The position numbers and the translations under genes were made by a program. Shown one piece after another: positions 1 through 8,003 of a stretch of DNA of 14,170 bases (position 1 is the first letter of the stretch; the number at the start of each line of letters is the position of its first letter). The notes under the pieces were generated by a model, which saw only the letters and a list, made by a program, of their open reading frames with translations, was not told the origin of the DNA and did not search any database. Origin of the DNA: an uncultured Nitrososphaera sp. (GTDB lineage: Archaea; Thermoproteota; Nitrososphaeria; Nitrososphaerales; Nitrososphaeraceae); the NCBI RefSeq assembly GCF_946478925.1, contig NZ_CAMLDP010000050.1, positions 1 through 14,170 on the forward strand, written 5' to 3'.

Positions 1-407
1 CCGTAGATCCTCCCCCTTGGGCCTGAGAACTCGCCGTTTCTGTTCCTCCGGGCAACAAGCAGCCGGGGAAACGGCTCGTCGGTTATCTTCAAGTACGAAT
101 ACCCGCTGTTGTCCTTGAGCGCGATGTTGAACGCCGGCCGATAGCGCTTTATCAGGTTCGATTCTAGCAGGAACGCCTCTGTCTCGTTGTCAGTGACCAT
201 GAACTCGATGTCGGCTATCTCTAGCACGAGCCTTGCCGTCTTGTCGTCGTGGTCGCGTTTTGTGAAATAAGAGGCGACGCGCTTGCTTAGGTCTTTGGCC
301 TTGCCGATGTAGATTATCTGCCCCTTTGCGTCTTTCATAAGATAGACGCCCGGGTTTTTTGGGATGCGCTTTTCCCGAAGGACAGTTGTAGTTATCATCG
401 TCGTCAT
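1..407 (-). CDS. uvrC: UvrC, excinuclease ABC subunit C (N-terminal part, cut by window edge)
   Basis: UvrC makes the two incisions around a lesion in nucleotide excision repair after UvrB has loaded on damaged DNA. Only about 135 codons are in the window; the 3' end lies beyond position 1. The visible part is the GIY-YIG nuclease domain: GVY at residues 20-22, YIGKAKDLSKRV at 33-44 with the expected catalytic Arg43, and LLESNLIKRYRPAFN from about residue 80 with the expected catalytic Glu82. The ATG at 405-407 overlaps the uvrA stop codon as ATGA, so translation is probably coupled to uvrA. A second Met at residue 4 is an alternative start. The Nth-type incision domain, UvrB-binding helices and HhH domain cannot be judged. 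The family call is firm because the motif order and spacing match UvrC rather than a stand-alone GIY-YIG nuclease. Confidence 0.93.
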   Translation of the reverse strand, partial: MTTMITTTVLREKRIPKNPGVYLMKDAKGQIIYIGKAKDLSKRVASYFTKRDHDDKTARLVLEIADIEFMVTDNETEAFLLESNLIKRYRPAFNIALKDNSGYSYLKITDEPFPRLLVARRNRNGEFSGPRGRIY

Positions 408-3262
408 TGCCTGCGCCGCACCAGCCTCTGGTCCATAGCAAGTTTCTGCTTCAGGTACTGGCCAGTGTAGCTTGCGGTGTTTTCGCTGACCTGCTCGGGC
501 GTGCCCTCGGCGACTACCGTGCCTCCACCCTCTCCTCCCTCCGGCCCGAGGTCCACCAGCCAGTCAGCCGAGGCGATGACGTCGAGGTTGTGCTCTATTA
601 TGATGGCCGTGTTGCCAAGCTCCACCAGCCTCTTCAATACATGCAAAAGCTTGCTCACGTCAGCAAAGTGAAGGCCGGTGGTCGGCTCGTCGAGTATGTA
701 GATGGTCTTGCCCGTGTCGCGCCTCGATAGTTCTGCCGCAAGCTTGATCCTCTGCGCCTCTCCTCCGGACATCGTGGTCGCCGGCTGGCCGAGGCGCAGG
801 TACCCAAGGCCCACGTCGTTCAGGGTCTGCAGCTTCTTTGTTATGGCAGGTATGTTTTCAAAGAACGACAGCGCCTCTTCTATCGTCATGTCGAGCACAT
901 CTGAAATCGTCTTGCCTTTGTATTTTATCAATAGAGTCTCCGAATTGTATCGCCTGCCCTTGCACTCGTCGCATGTCACGTACACGTCGGGCAAGAACTG
1001 CATCTCTATCTTTTTGACGCCTCCTCCCTCGCACGCCTCGCACCTGCCCTCTGATACGTTGAATGAGAACCTGCCGGCGGTGTAACCCATCTCCCTAGCG
1101 TGCGGCGTCCTTGCAAACAGCTCGCGAATAGGAGTAAAGGCGTTGACGTACGTCGCGGCGTTGGACCTAGGAGTCCTGCCGATTGGCGACTGGTCGATTC
1201 CAATCACCTTGTCGACGTTTTCAAGCCCTGAAATCCTGTCGTGCCCGCCCGGCCTGTCCTTTGCGCCAAAAAAGTGACCTGCAAGTGCCTTGAACAGTAT
1301 GTCGTTTACAAGGGTCGACTTGCCCGAGCCGGAAACGCCGGTGACGACTGACATGCAGCCGAGCGGGAACCTCACGTCGATCTTTTTCAAGTTGTTTTCC
1401 TGAGCGCCGTGCACGGTGATCCACTTGCTTGGTTTCTTGCGCTCGTGCATGTGCGCCGCAGTCTGCTCGCCACGCAGAAAAGCGCCTGTGACAGAATCGC
1501 CGCTAGAGATAATGTCAGCAAGCGTCCCAGACGCCACTATCTGTCCTCCGTGTATTCCTGCCCCTGGCCCGATGTCTATAATCCAGTCGGAGCTGCGTAT
1601 CACCTCCTCGTCATGCTCTACAACCACGAGTGTGTTATCAAGGTCGCGCAGTTTCTTTAGCGTGTCTATCAGCCGCGAATTGTCGCGCTGGTGCAGGCCG
1701 ATTGTCGGCTCGTCAAGGACGTAAAGCACGCCGGTGAGGTTAGAGCCTATCTGCGTCGCAAGCCTTATCCTCTGCGACTCGCCTCCGGATAGAGTCGCGC
1801 TCATCCTGTTGAGCGTGAGGTAGTTCAGGCCGACGTTTCGCAGAAACTCTAGCCTCGACATTATCTCCTTCAGTATAGTCCGGGCAATGTAGCGCTCTGT
1901 CTCTGACAGCTCTATGTTCTGAAAGAAACTATAGCAAGAGTCTATCGACAAATCGCAGACCTGCATTATCGACCTGTCGCCTATCTTGACAGCAAGTGCC
2001 TCTTCGCGCAGGCGCCTGCCTCCGCAGCGCTCGCAGGGCCGCTCGCGCATGAACTGCAAGAGGTCCTCGCGTTTGCTCTCCGACTCGGTCTGCCTGTACG
2101 TGCGCTCTAGGTTCGGTATCACTCCCTCGAACGTGCCATTGTACTCCCAGCGGCTGTCGGAATACTTTGACTCGTACTTGAAGTGGATGTTCTCGTCGGT
2201 GCCGTACAGGATGACGCTGAGCTGTCGCGGAGTCATCTTGGCGACAGGCACCGAAAGGTCAAAGCCGTATTTTCTGCCAACGTCCTTTAGCATCGAGGAG
2301 CGGAAAGTGGCAAAGTGGCCCGTCCACGGCTTTATCGCGCCCTCCAAGATGCTCTTTTGCTTGTCAGGTATTATCAGTTCGGGGTCGAACTCGATTTTCA
2401 TGCCGAGGCCGTTGCATCCCTGGCAGGCCCCAAAGGGCGAGTTGAACGAAAACGTGCGGGGCTCTATGTCGCCTATGCTTATCTCGCAGTGGGGGCACGC
2501 GTTTTTCTGCGAGTACATCGTGTCCTTGCCGTCGACTGACACGACGGCGGTCCCACCTCCGACCTTGAGGGCCGACTGTATAGATTCAAACAGCCTGCTC
2601 TTTTCTTCCATCGACGGCTTTAGCCTGTCTACGATTACCTCTATCGTGTGCTTTTTCTGCTTGTCAAGCCTCGGCGTCTTGGGTTTTTCCTCCTCTTCGA
2701 GGTTCGTGACCTCGCCGTCGAGCCTTATGCGTGAGTAGCCCTCTTGTTTCAAGTCGTCGAACAGCTTTTCGTAGGTGCCTTTTTTTGCCTGCACCACGGG
2801 CCCAAGCACCATCACGCTCTTGCCCTCTGCCGTCTTTAGCACCGACTCTGTTATTGAATCAACAGACTGGCTTGCGATGCGCCTGCCGCATTTTGGGCAG
2901 TGCGGTATCCCAATCCTTGCAAAGAGCAGGCGCAAATAGTCATAGATTTCAGTCACGGTGCCGACGGTCGAGCGAGGGTTCTTGCTGGTGGTCTTTTGCT
3001 GGATGGATATGGCCGGCGAAAGCCCGTCTATCGAGTCGACGTCGGGCTTGTCCATGAGCTCCAGAAACTGCCTTGCGTACGCCGACAATGATTCAACATA
3101 CCTGCGCTGGCCTTCCGCGTATATCGTGTCAAACGCAAGCGTAGATTTTCCCGAGCCTGACAACCCGGTAATCACGACGAGCTTGTTCTTTGGTATCTCG
3201 ACGTTGATATTTTTCAGGTTGTGCTGCCGCGCGCCTCTTATGATTATCTTGTCGTGAGCCAT
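404..3262 (-). CDS. uvrA: UvrA, excinuclease ABC subunit A
   Basis: UvrA is the ATP-dependent damage sensor that, as a dimer, delivers UvrB to DNA lesions. The protein of about 952 residues has two ABC ATPase modules and normal family length. The first Walker A, GLSGSGKS, is at 33-40, and a CPKC zinc motif starts at 122. The first signature [12 protein letters not shown] is near 489, the second Walker A GVSGSGKS near 637, a C4 zinc module (CEAC...CDEC) at about 740-766, and the second signature [12 protein letters not shown] near 830. The frame is open up to 3307, but the family start ([16 protein letters not shown]) fits ATG at 3262; another ATG abuts it at 3265. Starting at 3307 would place the first residues inside uvrB. 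A GGAGG lies at 3281-3285 inside the end of uvrB, about 15-18 bases before these starts, which is longer than usual spacing. The gap to uvrB is 10 bases. Confidence 0.97.
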   Translation of the reverse strand: MAHDKIIIRGARQHNLKNINVEIPKNKLVVITGLSGSGKSTLAFDTIYAEGQRRYVESLSAYARQFLELMDKPDVDSIDGLSPAISIQQKTTSKNPRSTVGTVTEIYDYLRLLFARIGIPHCPKCGRRIASQSVDSITESVLKTAEGKSVMVLGPVVQAKKGTYEKLFDDLKQEGYSRIRLDGEVTNLEEEEKPKTPRLDKQKKHTIEVIVDRLKPSMEEKSRLFESIQSALKVGGGTAVVSVDGKDTMYSQKNACPHCEISIGDIEPRTFSFNSPFGACQGCNGLGMKIEFDPELIIPDKQKSILEGAIKPWTGHFATFRSSMLKDVGRKYGFDLSVPVAKMTPRQLSVILYGTDENIHFKYESKYSDSRWEYNGTFEGVIPNLERTYRQTESESKREDLLQFMRERPCERCGGRRLREEALAVKIGDRSIMQVCDLSIDSCYSFFQNIELSETERYIARTILKEIMSRLEFLRNVGLNYLTLNRMSATLSGGESQRIRLATQIGSNLTGVLYVLDEPTIGLHQRDNSRLIDTLKKLRDLDNTLVVVEHDEEVIRSSDWIIDIGPGAGIHGGQIVASGTLADIISSGDSVTGAFLRGEQTAAHMHERKKPSKWITVHGAQENNLKKIDVRFPLGCMSVVTGVSGSGKSTLVNDILFKALAGHFFGAKDRPGGHDRISGLENVDKVIGIDQSPIGRTPRSNAATYVNAFTPIRELFARTPHAREMGYTAGRFSFNVSEGRCEACEGGGVKKIEMQFLPDVYVTCDECKGRRYNSETLLIKYKGKTISDVLDMTIEEALSFFENIPAITKKLQTLNDVGLGYLRLGQPATTMSGGEAQRIKLAAELSRRDTGKTIYILDEPTTGLHFADVSKLLHVLKRLVELGNTAIIIEHNLDVIASADWLVDLGPEGGEGGGTVVAEGTPEQVSENTASYTGQYLKQKLAMDQRLVRRRQ

Positions 3263-3272
3263 CATATAGTAA

Positions 3273-5282
3273 TCATGACACCTCCGTGATAGGAGTCGCG
3301 TCGCCAATCGCCCTTTTTATCCTTGCCAACTTTTCCCTGAACTCTATGGCCTTTTCAAATTCCAGCTCCTCTGCGTATTTCTTCATGGTAGCCTCTGTCT
3401 CTATCGCAAGCTTTAGCAGGTCGCGCCGAGTCATCGACTTTGTCTCTGCCGCCTCTGCGACCTCTTCCGGCGCGGTGCTTTCGGGCACCGGCTTGACAAT
3501 CGTCTTTGGAGTTATCTTGTGGCGCCTGTTGTAGTCGAGCTGGCGCTTGCGCCTGCGCTCCGTCTCCTCAATCGCTTCCTCCATAGACTCTGTCATCCTG
3601 TCAGAATACATTATCACCGTGCCGTCTAGGTTCCTTGCCGCCCTGCCAAAGGTCTGTATTAGGCTGGTAGTGTTGCGCAAAAAGCCCTCCTTGTCGGCGT
3701 CCAGAATCGCAACTAGCGAGACTTCTGGGATGTCAAGACCCTCCCTCAAAAGGTTGATGCCCACGATGACGTCGAATTCGCCGAGGCGCAATTGCCTGAT
3801 AAGCTCTGTACGCTCTAGTCCCTCTATCTCGGAGTGGAGATAGCGCACGCGCACCTCGTTTTTCGCCAAAAACTCTGCAAGGTCCTCTGCCATCCTCTTT
3901 GTCAGGGTGGTCACGAGCGTGCGCTGGCCGTGCTTTGCCCTTGCCTTTATCTCGCGTATGAGGTCGTCCATCTGATCCTTTGTCGGCCTGACCTCCACCT
4001 GGGGGTCCACAAGTCCGGTTGGCCTTACTAGTTGCTCGACGACCTGCCTGCTGGTCTTTAGCTCGTACGGGCCCGGAGTCGCGGAAACAAACACCGTGTT
4101 TTTCAGGTATTTCTCAAACTCTTCAAATTTCAGGGGGCGGTTGTCAAACGCGCTCGGCAGGCGAAAGCCAAAGTCCACAAGCGACTTTTTGCGCGTGTGG
4201 TCGCCGGCGTGCATACCGTGCAGCTGTGGAAGCGTGACGTGCGACTCGTCTATTACAAGGAGAAAGTCATCGCCGAAAAAGTCCAGCAGGCAGGACGGAG
4301 GCTCGCCCTGCTTTCTTCCGTCAAAGTGGCGGGAATAGTTTTCAATCCCTGAGCAATAGCCAAGCTCCTCTATCATCTCCAGGTCGTATTTCGTCCTTGA
4401 GGCGAGGCGCTGCCTCTCTAGTTCCGAGGGCAGCTGCGGCAGCCACTCTTGCAACTCACCCTTTATCGACCTGACGGCCTGCTCGCGGGCCTCCTCCGCG
4501 GTGATGTAGTGCTTTGCAGGAAATATCCTTACTGCGCCCGTGTCGCGAAGTTTCTTCATGCTGACGTGGTCGTGTATGCTTATCCTCTCTATCTCGTCGC
4601 CGAACATGGACACGCGGATGACGTCGTCAGAGTAGCCCGGGATTATGTCAATCGTGTCGCCCTTTGCGCGAAACGTGCCCGGTACTAGCGCAAGGTCGTT
4701 TCGCTCGTAGCGCGCATCAATGAGGCTCTTTATTATCGCCTTTCTGTCGATTACGTCGCCCCTTGAAAGGGCTATGCTGCTTCCCTCCCATTCCTCTGGC
4801 GAGCCTAGCGAGTAGATGCACGAAACGGTCGCGATTATTATCGTGGGCTGGCCTGACATGAGCATCGCAGTCGCCTCCAGTCGCATCTTTTCGATTTTTT
4901 CGTTGACCTCGGTGTCCTTTTCGATGTAAGTGTCTGTCTGCGGGATGTAGCTTTCCGGCTGGTAATAGTCGTAGAAACTGACGAAATAACCGACGTTGTT
5001 TTCAGGAAAGAACTCTTTAAACTCGGCGTACAATTGCGCCGCAAGGGTCTTGTTGTGCGATATTACAAGCGTGTTTTTGTTCGTCTTTGCGACGACGTTT
5101 GCGATTGTAAATGTCTTGCCGCTTCCAGTCACTCCAAGGAGCGTCTGCCTTCCGCCCTTTTTCACACTCTGGGCAAGCTTTTCTATGGCCTCCGGCTGGT
5201 CGCCGCTAGGGGCAAACACGTTTGCGAGGGTGAATCTTCCCGTGGATGAGAGCAAGGGGCAGTAGATTTCCACTTCGAGCAT
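3273..5282 (-). CDS. uvrB: UvrB, excinuclease ABC subunit B
   Basis: UvrB is the helicase-like damage verifier of nucleotide excision repair and recruits UvrC. The 669-residue length is normal for the family. The N-terminus has the UvrB-specific GDQPEAI at 27-33 and Walker A GVTGSGKT at 50-57. The damage-clamping beta-hairpin (YDYYQPESYIPQTDTYIEKD) starts at about residue 104. Further on come the DEAD-type LLVIDESH, the helicase motif QTFGRAARN, and a C-terminal UVR helix pair (MKKYAEELEFEKAIEFREKL) that contacts UvrC. It is the first gene of the uvrB-uvrA-uvrC operon. The ATG at 5280-5282 is the only good start before the conserved core. No strong ribosome binding site precedes it. UvrABC in archaea is generally viewed as acquired from bacteria; nothing in this gene looks damaged. 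Confidence 0.97.
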   Translation of the reverse strand: MLEVEIYCPLLSSTGRFTLANVFAPSGDQPEAIEKLAQSVKKGGRQTLLGVTGSGKTFTIANVVAKTNKNTLVISHNKTLAAQLYAEFKEFFPENNVGYFVSFYDYYQPESYIPQTDTYIEKDTEVNEKIEKMRLEATAMLMSGQPTIIIATVSCIYSLGSPEEWEGSSIALSRGDVIDRKAIIKSLIDARYERNDLALVPGTFRAKGDTIDIIPGYSDDVIRVSMFGDEIERISIHDHVSMKKLRDTGAVRIFPAKHYITAEEAREQAVRSIKGELQEWLPQLPSELERQRLASRTKYDLEMIEELGYCSGIENYSRHFDGRKQGEPPSCLLDFFGDDFLLVIDESHVTLPQLHGMHAGDHTRKKSLVDFGFRLPSAFDNRPLKFEEFEKYLKNTVFVSATPGPYELKTSRQVVEQLVRPTGLVDPQVEVRPTKDQMDDLIREIKARAKHGQRTLVTTLTKRMAEDLAEFLAKNEVRVRYLHSEIEGLERTELIRQLRLGEFDVIVGINLLREGLDIPEVSLVAILDADKEGFLRNTTSLIQTFGRAARNLDGTVIMYSDRMTESMEEAIEETERRRKRQLDYNRRHKITPKTIVKPVPESTAPEEVAEAAETKSMTRRDLLKLAIETEATMKKYAEELEFEKAIEFREKLARIKRAIGDATPITEVS

Positions 5283-5352
5283 ATATTGTTAATGACTCAC
5301 GCACGCAAACACAAACACTTATCCGCCGGCACATTTGCACCTGTCAGACGTT
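5283..5352. promoter_or_regulatory. Divergent promoter region, uvrB (-) / 42-aa zinc protein (+)
   Basis: This 70-base AT-rich spacer must hold the promoters of the uvr operon and of the small zinc-binding gene. On the plus strand, AAACACTTATC (5313-5323) resembles an archaeal BRE plus TATA box. It is centred about 32 bases before the ATG at 5353, giving a predicted leader of only a few bases. For uvrB the TATA box is less clear. The assignment rests on position and base composition only. Confidence 0.4.
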
Positions 5353-5481
5353 ATGGCAAACAAAAGGTGCGTCAGCTGCAAGCAAGAAGTGGACGAAAGC
5401 AATTTCGTTGGAAACCAGTGCAAGGACTGCCATGCGGCATACCTAGAGTCGCTTGGCGGCGAAGACCAGTACTCGTCATAA
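5353..5481 (+). CDS. 42-residue protein with two CX2C knuckles (putative zinc finger)
   Basis: A 42-residue reading frame starts MANKRCVSCKQEVDE. It has cysteines at 6, 9, 23 and 26 (CX2C-X13-CX2C), followed by His27 and an acidic tail. The paired knuckles predict a small zinc-binding fold (inference). No membrane segment or signal peptide is present. Codon use resembles the neighbouring genes (many AAG, GAC, GGC, TGC). It has its own likely promoter (CTTATC about 32 bases upstream), points away from uvrB, and sits about 100 bases before asnB. I do not recognise the family. Small zinc-ribbon proteins in archaea are often adaptors, transcription-associated or RNA-binding, but nothing here shows which. 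The clean knuckle spacing argues against a chance frame. Confidence 0.7.
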   Translation: MANKRCVSCKQEVDESNFVGNQCKDCHAAYLESLGGEDQYSS

Positions 5482-5510
5482 AAAAGACGATGCGGCACAA
5501 TCCCTGCAAA

Positions 5511-5580
5511 CTCTTTTAAATTATGTACGGGTACTTTTTGGCAGATGCCTGACAGCGTGTCAGGTTTTGGTTAAAGAAAA
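5511..5580 (+). promoter_or_regulatory. asnB promoter and leader: TATA box, hairpin and in-frame mini reading frame
   Basis: A TATA-like TTTTAAATT (5514-5522) predicts transcription starting near 5543-5547. The predicted leader of about 36 bases contains a perfect inverted repeat, CCTGACA-GCG-TGTCAGG (5548-5564), followed by TTTTGG. It also contains a nine-codon frame, ATG at 5545 to TAA at 5572-5574 (MPDSVSGFG), in the same frame as asnB. Two codons separate that stop from the asnB ATG. The palindrome could be an operator, an mRNA hairpin or a terminator for the small gene upstream. Confidence 0.5.
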
Positions 5581-7221
5581 ATGTGTGGAATTGCAGGTGT
5601 ATTGAGCAAACGTGGAGGGAACGTCGCGCCGCTTGTTGGCTCGATGCTTTTTAGCATGGCAAGCCGCGGGCCGGACGGCGCCGGCGTATCCTTTGAAGGG
5701 CAGGTGGTGCGTTCGCAGTCAGTTGCAGACCTCGATCTCGGCACGATGCGCGCCCAGAGCGTCATCGGCCATTCGAGGCTTGCAATCGTGGGGGGGACAT
5801 GTGGAACGCAGCCGTTCCGGAGCTGCGACGGCAGGCTGACTCTGGAGCACAACGGCGAGATTTACAACTACAAAGAGCTAAAGGCGCGCCTTTCGGGGCG
5901 CCACACCTTTACGACAGAGACTGACAGCGAAGTCATTGTGCACCTGCTTGAAGAGCATTACAATTCATGCAATGGCGACCTCCTTGAGGCAGTCAAGAGG
6001 ACCGTGGCAGAACTTGACGGCGTCTATGCCCTTGCGATACGGGACGAGGCCGCTGACACAACAGTGCTTGTGCGTGACAGGCTAGGGGTCAGGCCAATGT
6101 ACTATGCGGAAAACGAGCAGATGGTGGCGTTTGCGTCAGAGCGCAAGGCGCTCTGGGCAGTGGGCCTGAAGGAGCCAACTCTGCGCGTTCTTCCCGGCCA
6201 CGCCCTGATAATCGAGGGTGCACGGACCAAGCCGCAGGTGCAGATTGCCGGCCTGCTGAAAGCGCAGGTAGTGCACAGGACGATGGCTTCCGCTGTGGCG
6301 GCCTATGAAGACACTCTTGTCGCCGCGATGAAAAAGCGCACGCAGGACGTAGATCGCATCGGGATAATATTTTCCGGTGGAATCGACAGCGTGCTTGTGG
6401 CGTACCTTGCAAGCAAGATGGTGCCCAAAGTCATTTGCTACACATGCGGAGTAGAGGGTTCAAGCGACCTAGAGTTTGCGCGCCAGATTGCAGACACGCT
6501 CGGCCTTGAGCTGCGCGCAAACGAGCTTTCGCAGGACAGAGTCGAGCAGCTGGTGCCGGAGATAATTCGCGTAATAGAGGAAAGCAACGCGGGCCAAATT
6601 GAAGTCGCCCTGCCGGTGTACGGCGCGGTAGAGCTAGCAAAGAAGGACGGGATAAGGATAATGCTGACAGGCCAGGGCGCAGACGAGCTTTTCGCCGGCT
6701 ACAACTGGTACTCGTGCGTGGCAGAGCGCGAAGGCTACCGCAAGCTGAGAACGCGCATGGCGCAGGACCTCTCACTTCTGTACAAGGAGACACTTGAGCG
6801 CGAGGACAAGATAACGATGGCGCACAGCATAGAACTGCGCGAGCCATACCTTGACATGTACGTGATAAAGGCGTCGATGGAAATGGACCTGCGTCTAAAC
6901 GTCAGGCCGAACGACAAGTTTGGCAAGCGCGTCCACAGGAGGCTTGCGGAGAAGCTGGGCATCCCGCACGATGTCGCCTTCAGGGTCAAAGAGGCCGCGC
7001 AGCATGGCTCGGGTATGCACGACATGCTTGAAGCAGTCGCCAGGAAGAACGGCTTTGACGAAGAGGCGATAACGGCGCACTACCTGACGGAACTGCAGTC
7101 CAAAGAAAAGATGGGAAGCTCGCAGCGGTATGGATACCTGTTTGAAAAAGAAAGCAAGCTGTGGGTCGCAGAGCCGCACGTGCAGATGTACCTCGACAGC
7201 ATCGTGCACAAGGCATCCTGA
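5581..7221 (+). CDS. asnB: Asparagine synthetase, glutamine-hydrolysing (AsnB type)
   Basis: Converts aspartate, glutamine and ATP to asparagine, glutamate, AMP and pyrophosphate in the cytoplasm. The 546-residue length is close to bacterial AsnB. The N-terminal glutaminase domain begins MCGIAG; Met removal exposes the nucleophile Cys2. The substrate-site motifs RLAIVG, NGEIYNY, TDSEV and DRLGVRPMYY follow. The C-terminal synthetase domain has the pyrophosphate loop SGGIDS at 265-270 and GQGADELFAGY at 364-374, both diagnostic. The start is fixed by Cys2. No good ribosome binding site is seen (AAAGAAAA precedes the ATG). The unusual leader with a hairpin and in-frame mini frame is listed separately. 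Archaea also carry AsnB-like amidotransferases of uncertain substrate, so the product could differ, but all key motifs are intact. Confidence 0.9.
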   Translation: MCGIAGVLSKRGGNVAPLVGSMLFSMASRGPDGAGVSFEGQVVRSQSVADLDLGTMRAQSVIGHSRLAIVGGTCGTQPFRSCDGRLTLEHNGEIYNYKELKARLSGRHTFTTETDSEVIVHLLEEHYNSCNGDLLEAVKRTVAELDGVYALAIRDEAADTTVLVRDRLGVRPMYYAENEQMVAFASERKALWAVGLKEPTLRVLPGHALIIEGARTKPQVQIAGLLKAQVVHRTMASAVAAYEDTLVAAMKKRTQDVDRIGIIFSGGIDSVLVAYLASKMVPKVICYTCGVEGSSDLEFARQIADTLGLELRANELSQDRVEQLVPEIIRVIEESNAGQIEVALPVYGAVELAKKDGIRIMLTGQGADELFAGYNWYSCVAEREGYRKLRTRMAQDLSLLYKETLEREDKITMAHSIELREPYLDMYVIKASMEMDLRLNVRPNDKFGKRVHRRLAEKLGIPHDVAFRVKEAAQHGSGMHDMLEAVARKNGFDEEAITAHYLTELQSKEKMGSSQRYGYLFEKESKLWVAEPHVQMYLDSIVHKAS

Positions 7222-7223
7222 AA

Positions 7224-7343
7224 TTGGCGCCGGCTGCTTCGAGGCGACTGACCCTGCGCAACACCAACAAAAAACTCTATATCGCAATAATAATCGCGTG
7301 CGCCCTGGTGTCGTCGTCAATAGTACTACTGGTGCTCGCCTGA
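7224..7343 (+). CDS. Possible single-pass membrane microprotein (39 residues)
   Basis: Just after the asnB stop, a frame from TTG (7224) to TGA (7341-7343) encodes a basic N-terminus (APAASRRLTLRNTNKKLY) followed by a 20-residue hydrophobic stretch (IAIIIACALVSSSIVLLVLA). That is the layout of a small membrane protein with its N-terminus in the cytoplasm. The same frame extends upstream to a GTG at 7161 inside asnB, but that part looks like out-of-frame asnB and is probably not translated. There is no ATG and no clear ribosome binding site, which weakens the call. It would be expressed as the distal cistron of asnB. It ends 2 bases from the convergent regulator. No family is recognised. Confidence 0.35.
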   Translation: MAPAASRRLTLRNTNKKLYIAIIIACALVSSSIVLLVLA

Positions 7344-7345
7344 GC

Positions 7346-7897
7346 CTACTTGCGCTTTTGGCGCACACCAATCGCGCTCTTGCCGCCAAGGGCAGCTATG
7401 GCCTTGCCGTAGATCTCGTGGATGGTCTCGTCGCTTCCGTACGGGACTTTTTTCTTCTCGTACGCCTTGGCAGCGCTCACCAAAAGGCGCGACAGGTTGT
7501 CAGATATCGCGTCGACTGACTGCGAGTCGTGGGCGTCTATCCCCAAGTCGTGCATCGAGATGACCGACCTTGCGCGTTCTAGGCTCTGCGGGTAAAAGTA
7601 GCGCGCGATGTCCTTTGGAAGCGCGTCAATGTCATACACGAAAAGGCAGGCCGCCGGCGAAAAGAACTTTTGGATTATGCCGTGCTCCTCTGCGACCTTT
7701 TTGGTCAGCATGACAAGATCGTATTCCTTAAGTATCTTCATGTGGTAATTGAGCGACGCGTCAGACAGCCCGAGCTCGTCGGCAAGCTGCGCCTGGGTCA
7801 TTGGCTTTTCGCGCAACAAGCTCAGTATCGCCCTGCGCATCGGATCTACAAGCACCTTTGCGACCTGCGGATCTCTGACCACATATACCGCTTTCAT
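7346..7897 (-). CDS. ArsR-type winged-helix transcriptional regulator
   Basis: The protein is about 183 residues from ATG 7897. Residues 12-80 form an ArsR-like winged helix: DPMRRAILSLL, then AQLADELGLSDASLNYHMKILKEYDLV (helix-turn-helix from about 37), then a wing strand pair ending near HGIIQKFF. The roughly 100-residue C-terminal part is mostly helical and probably serves dimerisation or ligand sensing; no CXC metal site is visible, so metal sensing is not supported. A TATA-like TTATAT at 7930-7925 lies about 32 bases before ATG 7897 but only 23 before the upstream in-frame ATG at 7906, so 7897 is preferred and the mRNA is nearly leaderless. The gene is divergent from the zinc-ribbon gene at 8004, with a palindrome midway, and could control that gene and itself (inference). 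Target and effector are unknown. Confidence 0.82.
   Translation of the reverse strand: MKAVYVVRDPQVAKVLVDPMRRAILSLLREKPMTQAQLADELGLSDASLNYHMKILKEYDLVMLTKKVAEEHGIIQKFFSPAACLFVYDIDALPKDIARYFYPQSLERARSVISMHDLGIDAHDSQSVDAISDNLSRLLVSAAKAYEKKKVPYGSDETIHEIYGKAIAALGGKSAIGVRQKRK
7351..7365. terminator. Weak hairpin at the convergent gene ends
   Basis: TGCGC-TTTTG-GCGCA forms a 5-base stem across the last codons of the regulator gene. It is placed to act on transcripts arriving from either direction. The stem is short, has no strong T tract, and is constrained by the coding sequence, so it may be chance. Confidence 0.2.
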
Positions 7898-8003
7898 GGA
7901 CCGCATGGGTTATTTCTATTCAAGATATAACCTTAGTGCTTGTATGTAATTAGCTAACATATGACCATTAGACTTATCTAACCGCTCCGCCTCTTTAACA
8001 GGT
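7898..8003. promoter_or_regulatory. Divergent promoter region with central palindrome TTAGCTAA
   Basis: The AT-rich spacer holds TATA-like boxes for the regulator (TTATAT, 7930-7925, minus) and for the zinc-ribbon gene (CTTATC, 7973-7978, plus, about 28 bases before its ATG, implying a leaderless mRNA). The 8-base palindrome TTAGCTAA (7950-7957) lies almost exactly midway and is a candidate operator for the adjacent winged-helix regulator. The boxes and palindrome are seen in the sequence; the function is inferred. Confidence 0.5.

Noticed and set aside
1986..2738. 250-codon plus-strand frame inside uvrA
   Set aside because: Antisense shadow of a conserved gene; the product is serine- and arginine-rich without domains.
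3263..3307. Longer uvrA start at 3307
   Set aside because: It would add 15 residues translated from the end of uvrB with no match to UvrA N-termini; [16 protein letters not shown] is the family start.
6431..6847. Long minus-strand frames inside asnB (also 6895-7389)
   Set aside because: They are antisense shadows of a clearly coding, GC-rich gene, with cysteine- and arginine-rich translations that show no motifs.
7323..7338. Sixteen-base string GTACTACTGGTGCTCG repeated at 8123-8138
   Set aside because: The copies are read in different frames in unrelated genes, and there are only two, with no flanking similarity. It is most likely chance, not a recombination or mobile-element repeat.
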